A program made the position numbers and the translations under genes. From Calothrix sp. 336/3 (GTDB lineage Bacteria > Cyanobacteriota > Cyanobacteriia > Cyanobacteriales > Nostocaceae): a stretch of DNA of 64,000 nt. Positions 8,492 through 16,451 of the stretch are shown here, one piece after another. The notes beneath the pieces were generated by a model, which did not search any database, was not told where the DNA came from, and was given only the letters and a program-made list of their open reading frames with translations. Positions within the stretch are counted from its first letter, which is position 1; each line of letters starts with the position of its first letter. The stretch covers positions 4,876,700-4,940,699 of the forward strand of contig NZ_CP011382.1 of assembly GCF_000734895.2 (NCBI RefSeq), in the 5' to 3' direction.

Positions 8492-8581
8492 GATTAAAAA
8501 TCAATCATTTGCCCAGCTCAACCTACAATTCTATCAGTCCTCTTGTAGAGGACTTGAGCTATTAGACGGTGATTTTTAATC
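8492..8581. repeat. nested inverted repeat element
   Basis: Perfect 12-base inverted repeats GATTAAAAATCA (8492-8503) and TGATTTTTAATC (8570-8581) enclose a second perfect hairpin AGTCCTCT-TGT-AGAGGACT (8536-8554). The unit is 90 bases, non-coding and MITE-like. It sits just past the stop codon of the CHAT gene and could also act as a transcript-end structure for it. Confidence 0.55.
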
Positions 8582-8634
8582 GCTGACTGGCTCGAACCGT
8601 CGAACTCAGGTTTGGCGGGGTGGGGTAAAATTCC

Positions 8635-11511
8635 TTACCTCCACTCACCCTGCAAGGTAAAAGCCGCCCAGTAGTGAGCATCAGCATATTCTTTACTCTC
8701 CAACATTTCCAGTTGAGCAGCCCGCAGAGCCGCAGCAGGAGTCATCTTCCCTTGCAACATCTTTTGATACATCTTCTGCATCAACACCGAAGTACTCTCA
8801 TCATTCACATTCCAGAGACTCACCGCTAAACGGGGACTACCTGCATACATAAATCCCCTTGTCAACCCCATCAAGCCTTCTCCCTTGGTTTCCTTGCCGA
8901 TTCCCGTCTCGCAAGCACTGAGAACAACTAGCTCGGCGGCTAAATTCAAGTTGAAAATATCGACTAAACGCAAATAACCATTAATTTCTTTACCCTTGCT
9001 ATCAAACAAACTCAACACAATCCCCGATAGCTCAGGATTCTCAAAATTCGCTGTACCATGGGTAGCAAAATGCACAATCTTATACTGATTCAAGCTCTGG
9101 TTGAGGGCATTTTCCCGACTCGCAGCAAAATCAAAGGCTTGGAAAGTCGAGTGTTTCTCAAATAGAGATAAAATACCCTCAGCTTCCTTCTTAGTTGCAG
9201 GTAAACGCCCATCTAAATCACGGTTGTTTTTTGCGGCTCTTTTTAATGCCAAAACATCGTTATTATCTGGACGGTTAATAATTCTAGGAGTTTTTTGTCC
9301 CCTGAGAGACTGAAGACGGGTATCTGGTTTGGTGCAATCTCTATCTTCACAACCAAACACCGCATCAGCAAAGATTGCTAAAGCTTTTTCTGCTGGTTTG
9401 CGCTTTTGTAAATCCTTGCGTAATTCTGCAATCACCGTTGCGGAGGGAGAATAGACGATTTCGTGTTTTGCCAGGAGAAAAGACTTAAAACCATCCCCAG
9501 CTTGTTGGTTAATTGGTAAGCTGGGTATAGGTAAAACTCCGAAGGGAATTGATTGCAATCCCCCATCAGCAACTATGAGTAAACGTTTATTTCCTAATTC
9601 CTTAACTACAGGTTGTAGGAGAATTTGACTCAGTTTTCTGGCTGCTATTTGCCCCTCTTTAAGTTGAACAGTAATGATTTCATCAGGATGATTTTCTAAT
9701 AAGTCTCGGTAATTTTCAACTAATTCTTCAATCTCTGACTGTTTCGCTAGCTCAAAGCTTCGCATTCCCGTTTTTGTCACCATCCATAGGTAGCTGCGCT
9801 CTGCACCGAGGGAATATTGTAAAAGAACTGTTTCCTCATCTAGGACTTGCTGTTGTACCTGGGAGAGGGTGAGAGGTTGGGGATATTTGATATTTGCGTA
9901 AGAAGGGCTAGATATGCGAATTTGATTTTGGAGTTCCTTATATTCTGCTCTCAGGGTGTTGAGTTGTGCGTCTGCTTGAGCAATTTTATTAATTGTGCTG
10001 TTGATATTTTCCTGTTGGGATAATTCAATTTTCAGTTTTTCCTGAGCATCAATTTTTTGCTGGATTTCTGTTTCCTGTTGCAGTAGTTTCGAGTCAACAC
10101 CTTTACGGATTTTCGCTTGGGATTCCGTCAGTAATTCGATGAGACTACGAGCGCGGGAGCGTTCACTGGCATTGAAAGCCAGGGTATTATATCCTTTTGA
10201 TGGGTCTTTTTTGTGCAGTTCCATCAACAAGTCAATGTAGAATTGGTAAGAATCCTGTTTAGATGCAAAGTAGGATGTACGTAAATCTGGGCTAGCGATT
10301 TTTGTACGTAAGTCTTCGATAATGGTAATAGCCGCTTCAATATTTTTTAGTGCAGATGGGAGCTTGCCTTGCCTGTATTCAACGCGGGCAATATTACCTA
10401 AATTAGTAGCTTCCCCATCCCTGTCACCTACTGCACGGATTAACGGTAGAGCTTGGTTGTAGTATTTCAGTGCTTCCTGCTTTTCTCCTAAACTGTCGTA
10501 GACTAAACCAAGATTATTCAGGGTAGCAGCTTCCCCACGGCGATCGCCGACTGCACGGTATAACGGTAGAGCTTGGTTGTAGAATTTCAGTGCTTCCTGC
10601 TTTTCTCCTAAACTGTCGTAGACTAAACCAAGATTATTCAGGGTAGCAGCTTCCCCACGGCGTTGGCGTAGCCCCTCCTCTGGAGAAAGCGCCGACTGCA
10701 CGGAATAAGGTAGAGCTTGGTTGTAGTATTTCAGTGCTTCCTGGTTTTCTCCTAAACTGTTGTAGACAAAACCAATATTATTCAGGGTAGTAGCTTCCCC
10801 ACGGCGTTGGCGTAGCCCCTCCTCTGGAGAAGCGCCGACTGCACGGAATAACGGTAGAGCTTGGTTGTAGAATTTCAGTGCTTCCTGCTTTTCTCCTAAA
10901 TCGTCGTAGACATTACCAATATTATTCAGGGTAGTAGCTTCCCCACGGCGTTGGCGTAGCCCCTCCTCTGGAGAAGCGCCGACTGCACGGAATAACGGTA
11001 GAGCTTGGTTGTAGAATTTCAGTGCTTCCTGCTTTTCTCCTAAATCGTCGTAGACACTACCAATATTACTCAGGGTATTCGCTTCCCCACCGCGATCGCC
11101 GACTGCACGGTATAACGGTAGAGCTTGGTTGTAGTATTTCAGAGCTTCCTGCTTTTCTCCTAAACTGTTGTAGACAAAACCAATATTATTCAGGGTAGTA
11201 GCTTGCTGTTTCTTATCCCCCACTTTTCGCCACAGTTCCAATGCTTCCAACCATTTACTAATTGCTTGGGTGAGAGATTCCTTTGTCCCCTGTTTGTATA
11301 ATGCAACCCCTTCTTGAAAAGCTTTTTCTGCTGCGGTGGCATCTTGTTGGGTGTTTTTCCCTGCTTGCTGTGCTATTTGTAACTTAGTCCCTTGAGCCAA
11401 GGTTGCAGACTCGGAAATAAAAACTACACTGAGTAAGGAACTTAAAGCGATACTAGTAAATCTTGTGGGAAAAAGTCGGGAATTTTTAGCTGATTTTCTG
11501 CCCCTTGTCAT
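8635..11511 (-). CDS. secreted TPR-CHAT protein (caspase-like peptidase domain)
   Basis: About 958 residues. An N-terminal signal-like segment (FTSIALSSLLSVVFISESATLAQ) suggests export. Eight TPR-type units follow (about 45-370), six of them near-identical with the 40-residue consensus NIGxVYDxLGEKQEALKFYN. A coiled coil (about 430-550) follows, then a CHAT domain (about 690-957). The likely catalytic His is in IVHFATHGTANF (near 812) and Cys in VVLSACETGIGK (near 865); both residues of the clan-CD dyad are present, so it may be an active protease. Three TPR linkers carry an extra eight residues encoded by a dispersed repeat. The frame opens at a GTG (11520), but the ATG at 11511 is preferred. 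It stands between SNF2 and SWIM genes on the same strand. Confidence 0.92.
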   Translation of the reverse strand: MTRGRKSAKNSRLFPTRFTSIALSSLLSVVFISESATLAQGTKLQIAQQAGKNTQQDATAAEKAFQEGVALYKQGTKESLTQAISKWLEALELWRKVGDKKQQATTLNNIGFVYNSLGEKQEALKYYNQALPLYRAVGDRGGEANTLSNIGSVYDDLGEKQEALKFYNQALPLFRAVGASPEEGLRQRRGEATTLNNIGNVYDDLGEKQEALKFYNQALPLFRAVGASPEEGLRQRRGEATTLNNIGFVYNSLGENQEALKYYNQALPYSVQSALSPEEGLRQRRGEAATLNNLGLVYDSLGEKQEALKFYNQALPLYRAVGDRRGEAATLNNLGLVYDSLGEKQEALKYYNQALPLIRAVGDRDGEATNLGNIARVEYRQGKLPSALKNIEAAITIIEDLRTKIASPDLRTSYFASKQDSYQFYIDLLMELHKKDPSKGYNTLAFNASERSRARSLIELLTESQAKIRKGVDSKLLQQETEIQQKIDAQEKLKIELSQQENINSTINKIAQADAQLNTLRAEYKELQNQIRISSPSYANIKYPQPLTLSQVQQQVLDEETVLLQYSLGAERSYLWMVTKTGMRSFELAKQSEIEELVENYRDLLENHPDEIITVQLKEGQIAARKLSQILLQPVVKELGNKRLLIVADGGLQSIPFGVLPIPSLPINQQAGDGFKSFLLAKHEIVYSPSATVIAELRKDLQKRKPAEKALAIFADAVFGCEDRDCTKPDTRLQSLRGQKTPRIINRPDNNDVLALKRAAKNNRDLDGRLPATKKEAEGILSLFEKHSTFQAFDFAASRENALNQSLNQYKIVHFATHGTANFENPELSGIVLSLFDSKGKEINGYLRLVDIFNLNLAAELVVLSACETGIGKETKGEGLMGLTRGFMYAGSPRLAVSLWNVNDESTSVLMQKMYQKMLQGKMTPAAALRAAQLEMLESKEYADAHYWAAFTLQGEWR
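10658..10980 (-). repeat. dispersed palindromic repeat inserted in frame in TPR coding region, three copies
   Basis: At 10660-10693, 10803-10836 and 10948-10980 a repeat reading GGCGTTGGCGTAGCCCCTCC then TCTGGAGAAGCGCC on the plus strand replaces the HIP1-containing GGCGATCGCC found at the same place in other TPR units (10538-10550, 11090-11104). On the coding strand each copy turns GDRR into GASPEEGLRQRR, adding 24 bases and eight residues. GTAGCC...GAGAAG-type palindromes of this kind are scattered through Nostocales genomes. The first copy has an extra A near 10686. Confidence 0.85.
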
Positions 11512-11689
11512 CCTTTTCACCTATTTTCAGTAATAATTTTCATAGCAATGCTGACCGTATAAATACGGCATCGCAGCAAATAGATTTATTTTTATCGGAA
11601 GAAATACTTACAAGGTTGAGTCTATCGTGAAGCCCAAGGTTCAGTAAAGTCAGCTACGACTTTTGTTACGTAAACATTAGTTCAAATAA

Positions 11690-11765
11690 GCCCTTCGACT
11701 CACCTCGGCTACTTCGACTACGCTCAGTACAAGTTCGCTCGGTACAAGCCGCTCAGGGCTAGGCT
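11690..11765. repeat. dispersed CTTCGACTACGCTCAGTACAAG-type repeat
   Basis: The stretch contains CTTCGACTCACCTCGGCTAC, CTTCGACTACGCTCAGTACA and further CGCTCGGTACAAG / CGCTCAGGGCTAG variants. This family of short direct and palindromic repeats is common between genes in filamentous cyanobacteria. It lies in the spacer upstream of the CHAT gene. Confidence 0.7.
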
Positions 11766-11822
11766 GTTGACTTTGATATAAATTCACGATTTTTATTCAT
11801 ACACTTTTTTGTCACTCTCGTA

Positions 11823-11885
11823 CCAAGGCTCTGCCTTGGTGTGTGTGGCGCGAGGCTCTGCCTCGATTCAGGAGGCGGAGCCTCC
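11823..11885. repeat. array of three AGGC-core palindromes
   Basis: Three separate hairpins occur in a row: CCAAGGCTCTGCCTTGG (11823-11839), CGAGGCTCTGCCTCG (11851-11865) and GGAGGCGGAGCCTCC (11871-11885). A degenerate fourth copy follows near 11899. They share the AGGC...GCCT core and lie between the stop of the SNF2 gene and the start of the CHAT gene. Confidence 0.75.
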
Positions 11886-11980
11886 GAAATGTCATTCCCA
11901 GGCTCTCCCAAGTAGCCAGGTTTAATCAAAGGTAGGATGTGTTCATGAACCCCCCCTACCGTTTTGTGATAAATATGGGT

Positions 11981-14900
11981 CTACTCGTCTGAAATCAAGG
12001 CACTTCTATCTAATAATAATAAATTCCTTAATTGCTCAGTATCTAATTCCGTTAACCACTCTTCCCCCCCTCCAACAACTTGTTCTGCTAATTGTTTTTT
12101 ACTCTCAATCATGTCGTGAATCTTCTCTTCTAAAGTTCCCGTGCAGACAAATTTATGGACTTGAACATTGCGAGTTTGCCCAATTCTAAAAACCCTATCT
12201 GTAGCTTGGTTCTCCACTGCGGGATTCCACCATCTATCAAAGTGAAAAACATGATTTGCCCTAGTCAAATTTAATCCCACACCTCCGGCTTTCAGAGACA
12301 AAATCATAATTGGTGGTCCCTGGGGGTCATTTTGAAAACGGTCAATCATTTCCTCTCTTTGCTTTTTGCTAGTGCTACCATAGAGGAAGAATATTTCCCG
12401 TTGTAAATGTTTTTCTAAATAGGGTTTGAGGAGTTTTCCCCACTCAGCAAACTGGGTAAAAATTAAAGCATTATCTTTCTCTGCTAATACCTCTTCTAAC
12501 ATTTCTTGTAAGCGCCATAATTTACCGGATAATCTCGGTTCTTGAAGATTGGACTGCTTGAGAAATTGTGAAGGATGGTTACAAATTTGCTTTAATTTGA
12601 TTAATAATGCCAGAATCATGCCTCGTCGTTGTAAGCCATCGGCTGAGTCAATTTCTTGCAAGGAATTTTCTACTACTTGTTGATATAATTCTGCCTGTTG
12701 GGGACTCAAACCACAAAATACAGTCATTTCCTGTTTTTCTGGTAAATCTTGAATAATACTGCGGTCAGTTTTCAGGCGACGTAAAATAAAAGGTTGTACC
12801 AAGGAACGCAGTTGACTGAGGGAAGAAACATCGCCATACTTCTCTATGGGCATGGCAAAGCGACGTTGAAAGAATTGTTTGTTTCCTAAATAACCAGGGT
12901 TGAGAAAATCTAAAATTGACCACAATTCCTGTAATCTATTTTCTACGGGTGTGCCAGTCAGGGCAATGCGAAAACTGGCTTCTAGTTGTCGTACTGCTTG
13001 GGATTGTTTGGCTTCGGCATTTTTGACATTTTGCGCTTCATCTAATACAATTCCTTGCCAATTCACGGTTTGTAAAGTCTTTAAATCCCGATGAATTAGG
13101 GAATAACTGGTGATGACTAAATCATATTTTTTGACTGTCTCGGTAAAGGTTTTACCCTTGGGGCGTTTATCACCGTGATATTGCAAAACTTTCAGGGTGG
13201 GAGCAAATTTTCTTACCTCCCGTTCCCAGTTACCGAGTACGGAGGTGGGGGCAACTAAAAGGGTGGGATTTTCTAGGGATTCTTGCTCTTTGAGGTGCAG
13301 TAGAAAAGCAATAAATTCAGCAGATTTACCAAGTCCCATGTCGTCTGCAAGACACGCACCTAAACCCCAGCGTTCTAAGAAAGCTAACCAAGCTGCACCC
13401 CGTTCTTGGTATGGTCGTAATTGTCCTTGAAAGTTGGCAGGTGTGGGTAAGGGGGCGATCGCCTGATTATTTGTCAGGGTAGAGATTAATTCCTCTAATG
13501 CTCCCGATGCTTCAAAGCTAACTACTGGTAACTTCTCGATGGTTTGGGTGTCTCCCGTACTCAAACGCAGAGCATCTTCTAGGGAAAGGGACATTTGCTC
13601 TTTGCGGGAAGCAAAAAACCCTTGGGCAGTTTTGATATCCTGGGGACGTAACTCCACCCATTCCCCATTAATTTCTACTAGGGGACTATTTAAGGCTACC
13701 AGTTTATCGAATTGCGCTTTCGACAAGGTTTGCCCACCGATCGCCAACTCCCATTTAAAATTTAATAAGCTTTGTAAACCCAAACGAACATCTTTTTTCT
13801 TGGCTGTTTGAGCTGTTACTTTCAATCCCAGACGGTTTGCCCAGCCTTCACGGTTAGCTAAACTGGGTGGTAAAATCACCCCTAAACCGTTATCTTCTAA
13901 ACGCCATTTGGCAGCTTTGATAAATTCGTAAGCCTGTAAAGGTGTAAGTTGGCAAGATTGGGGATATTGGGTTTCTAAACTCGGAGCAATAATCGGGTAA
14001 AGACGGGAAGCTAAACCTAAACCTCTGAGGAATGTTTCCTGGGGTTGGAGAATTGTGCGTTGTTGGTAGGTAAATTTTTCCAGGGGATGTTGCCAAATCG
14101 TCGCTGCATCAACAAGAAAATCTTCGTCATCTGCGGCTTGGAGATAGTATGCTAAAGTCCAGTTTTCCGATGTATCGGATTCGGGAGAACGTAAGACAAA
14201 ACAGGTGCGAAACTGGTTTTTCCCTGCCAACTGGTATTGTAGTGGCATCATCCAAGCTTTCAGGGAAGCAGCTAGTCTTTCCGTTTCTCCAGGGTTTCCT
14301 GGTACTATCGCTGTGGTTCCCAACGACTGTAACCATTGTCTAATGGTGCTGGGTAAGGATGACATTACCCTAGGTTCTAATAATGCTTGGGAACCTACCA
14401 TGGTTCTAATTTGAGCATCCATCGTACTATTGAGAAATGCCAAAATCAATTCCTGGGGTTCCGGGGGTAAATGAATCGATGGGCTGTTGATATTCCCACT
14501 ACCTTGATACATTCGACAAGCTAGGGGCATAATCCGAGAAAACTTTTCTAAGCGAGTACTATCCACAGCACTATCAATCAGTGCTTGCCATTTTGGTACT
14601 AGAGAAGCATCATTTTCTCGCTCCAGAATGGGCAAAAATTTACACCGAGAAATTAAATCTAAACTCCAGCGAGCAATTTGTAACCAAAAATTTAAATCTC
14701 CCCCCAGAAAACTGGTTTCGGAATTTTCGAGATTTTGAGTATTCAGGGGTAGGGATGTCAGAAAGGCGATCGCCTCCTGGGAATTGAGATAAAAACCGCT
14801 TACCTGCCAAGGTTGTAAATATTCCTGGGTTTCTCGATTTAACCTAGCAGAATGTTGGGGTAGGAAGGTGACATCATTTTCCAACTGAGAAGGAATGGCG

Positions 14901-15166
14901 ATCGCCCCTTGGGCGGGCTGGAAGCCTATCGTCTGCTCACAACTAGGTATTTCTGCAAGTTTTACCTGTCGTGTTTTTAACCATGTTTGCAACTCTACTG
15001 CCGTCATTGCCAAGGGATGGGGCAGGATTTTCCCGGTGTCTTCTGGTTGATAATTTTGCAGCGATCGCCAAGTCTCTCCCCAAATGAATAAACCCTCGCC
15101 CCTGACTTCTTGTGCGACATCATCCCAGGGGTTTTGCAATAACCAACTACCGTGTAAAATTGCCAT
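11981..15166 (-). CDS. SNF2-family DEAD/DEAH helicase
   Basis: The 1061-residue protein has a long bacterial SNF2-associated N-terminal region (about 1-580) and a complete SNF2 ATPase. Walker A/motif I is LADDMGLGKSAEF (near 605), motif II is LDEAQNVKN (near 707), and motif III is LTGTPVENRLQELWS. The C-terminal helicase half carries LSLKAGGVGLNLTRANHVFH and the arginine-finger motif ATDRVFRIGQTRNVQVHKF (near 960-1010). Such proteins translocate on double-stranded DNA and remodel DNA-protein complexes. The bacterial lineage usually sits beside a SWIM zinc-finger gene; here the SWIM gene is 3.8 kb downstream, beyond the CHAT gene. Domains are intact with no frameshift. Confidence 0.95.
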   Translation of the reverse strand: MAILHGSWLLQNPWDDVAQEVRGEGLFIWGETWRSLQNYQPEDTGKILPHPLAMTAVELQTWLKTRQVKLAEIPSCEQTIGFQPAQGAIAIPSQLENDVTFLPQHSARLNRETQEYLQPWQVSGFYLNSQEAIAFLTSLPLNTQNLENSETSFLGGDLNFWLQIARWSLDLISRCKFLPILERENDASLVPKWQALIDSAVDSTRLEKFSRIMPLACRMYQGSGNINSPSIHLPPEPQELILAFLNSTMDAQIRTMVGSQALLEPRVMSSLPSTIRQWLQSLGTTAIVPGNPGETERLAASLKAWMMPLQYQLAGKNQFRTCFVLRSPESDTSENWTLAYYLQAADDEDFLVDAATIWQHPLEKFTYQQRTILQPQETFLRGLGLASRLYPIIAPSLETQYPQSCQLTPLQAYEFIKAAKWRLEDNGLGVILPPSLANREGWANRLGLKVTAQTAKKKDVRLGLQSLLNFKWELAIGGQTLSKAQFDKLVALNSPLVEINGEWVELRPQDIKTAQGFFASRKEQMSLSLEDALRLSTGDTQTIEKLPVVSFEASGALEELISTLTNNQAIAPLPTPANFQGQLRPYQERGAAWLAFLERWGLGACLADDMGLGKSAEFIAFLLHLKEQESLENPTLLVAPTSVLGNWEREVRKFAPTLKVLQYHGDKRPKGKTFTETVKKYDLVITSYSLIHRDLKTLQTVNWQGIVLDEAQNVKNAEAKQSQAVRQLEASFRIALTGTPVENRLQELWSILDFLNPGYLGNKQFFQRRFAMPIEKYGDVSSLSQLRSLVQPFILRRLKTDRSIIQDLPEKQEMTVFCGLSPQQAELYQQVVENSLQEIDSADGLQRRGMILALLIKLKQICNHPSQFLKQSNLQEPRLSGKLWRLQEMLEEVLAEKDNALIFTQFAEWGKLLKPYLEKHLQREIFFLYGSTSKKQREEMIDRFQNDPQGPPIMILSLKAGGVGLNLTRANHVFHFDRWWNPAVENQATDRVFRIGQTRNVQVHKFVCTGTLEEKIHDMIESKKQLAEQVVGGGEEWLTELDTEQLRNLLLLDRSALISDE

Positions 15167-15295
15167 TTCCTATCTCAAATAATTCTGACGATTTTGATAA
15201 AAATTCAACCTATTTTCCGTTTTTATATAATGATGAAATTCATGACATCAAAACTAATCTAACTAATTGCTAATGATGTGATTGATAAATTTAGT

Positions 15296-15414
15296 TATAG
15301 CGTTTGCACAGCAAGTAAAGTACAACCTCAACCACCCTATTGGACATTTTCCTGCCTATCTGTAAGGGCTGGTAAGGGGTGCTTTGATAGCTTGCCAGAG
15401 TGGAAAACACTATA
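15296..15414. mobile_element. diverged MITE-like element with TATAG(C/T)GTTT termini
   Basis: The left end TATAGCGTTTGC (15296) is matched by the right end GGAAAACACTATA (to 15414), giving imperfect inverted repeats of the same type as the 2434-2534 element, which has TATAGCGTTTCC. The interior differs. The 119-base unit lies in the 490-base spacer between the divergent SNF2 and GNAT genes; the rest of the spacer shows no gene. Confidence 0.45.
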
Positions 15415-15658
15415 TCAACTATTCGTCATCAAGATATCTGTCAACTGTGACATCGGTAAGCAACTACCCATAATCAAGTTGCCCACGAATTTCACCATTA
15501 TCCCTCGGCTGTCCTCACCATTGAGCCGATTCATATCCCCAAATTTTTTTGAGAAACATGATATTAATTTACATTTTAATATAAAAAGTAATATTTATGA
15601 TGAAAAATGATGAAGTTAGCCAATTTATCAAATAATATCCTGATCACCCAGACTAAAA

Positions 15659-16204
15659 ATGCAATTACCTATTCATAAAATTTTAAAAAATGGCATGAAA
15701 GTAGAACTAGACTCTATGCAAGCACAAGAGGAGGAAGTTGTTAGAAGGCTATTAAATTTGATCATAATTGATGGCAAAACCTATCCCCAAAGCCAGCCAC
15801 TCTCACCCCGCGAGTTTAGTAATTATTGGTTAAGTGGAAAAGCTTTTGTGGTCAGAAATATGGATGATTTGCCGGAATATCAAGCCCAGGAAGTTCTAGG
15901 AGGATTCTTCCTCAAGCCCAATTTTCCAGGTCGATGTAGCCATATTGGAAATGCTGGTTTTATTGTACAACCTCGATGCCGTGGGCAAGGTATTGGACGA
16001 TTTATGGGAGAAGCAATGCTAGAAATTGCCAGCAGTCTGGGTTATGAGGCAGTCATGTTTAATTTGGTGTTTGCGACAAATACCCCCTCTCTGCGTTTAT
16101 GGCAATCATTGGGATTTGAAGAAATTGGCTGTATTCCCAACGCTGTCAAACTGTTTGAAGGAGAAAGTACCGATGCGGTGATGCTATACAAAAAACTCAA
16201 TTAA
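15659..16204 (+). CDS. GNAT-family N-acetyltransferase
   Basis: The 181-residue protein has the GNAT acetyl-CoA-binding motif A, NAGFIVQPRCRGQGIGRFMG (about 105-124), with the core R/QxxGxG/A. It then has motif B, NTPSLRLWQSLGFEEIG (about 145-162). It transfers an acetyl group from acetyl-CoA to an amine. The N-terminal third (FSNYWLSGKAFVV) is longer than in minimal GNATs and may form the acceptor-binding part. The substrate cannot be told. The ATG at 15659 lacks a clear Shine-Dalgarno sequence. It is divergent from the SNF2 gene, so a functional link to it is uncertain. Confidence 0.9.
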   Translation: MQLPIHKILKNGMKVELDSMQAQEEEVVRRLLNLIIIDGKTYPQSQPLSPREFSNYWLSGKAFVVRNMDDLPEYQAQEVLGGFFLKPNFPGRCSHIGNAGFIVQPRCRGQGIGRFMGEAMLEIASSLGYEAVMFNLVFATNTPSLRLWQSLGFEEIGCIPNAVKLFEGESTDAVMLYKKLN

Positions 16205-16451
16205 GGGGATAGACTCACCCGCGTCCGAAAATCAGGGAGCCAGACGCTTCCAGTACACATTTTGTAACCATCACAACTTATGCGATAAACCACCAGCTTA
16301 CTACTCACTACTCCTGACTCCTTACCCTGTCCTCTGTGTCATTCCTGATACTTCTGTGTACTTTTTCTAGAGAACTGAAGCCAGCAACAGTGCATAAATG
16401 TTAGGATTGCCACAGAGAGAGAATAGCGAAAGTAGAAGGAAAAATAACTGA

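Noticed and set aside
10430..11200. Tandem 120-144-base repeats considered as a CRISPR array or minisatellite
   Set aside because: They are TPR-coding units in one intact frame with no spacer-repeat structure; no CRISPR array or cas gene is present in the window.
15278..15610. 110-codon plus-strand frame before the GNAT gene
   Set aside because: It overlaps the diverged MITE-like element and has no protein-like motif.
15659..16204. GNAT acetyltransferase as part of the CHAT/SNF2 system
   Set aside because: It is divergent, 490 bases away and beyond a MITE-like element, so there is no sequence support for a link.
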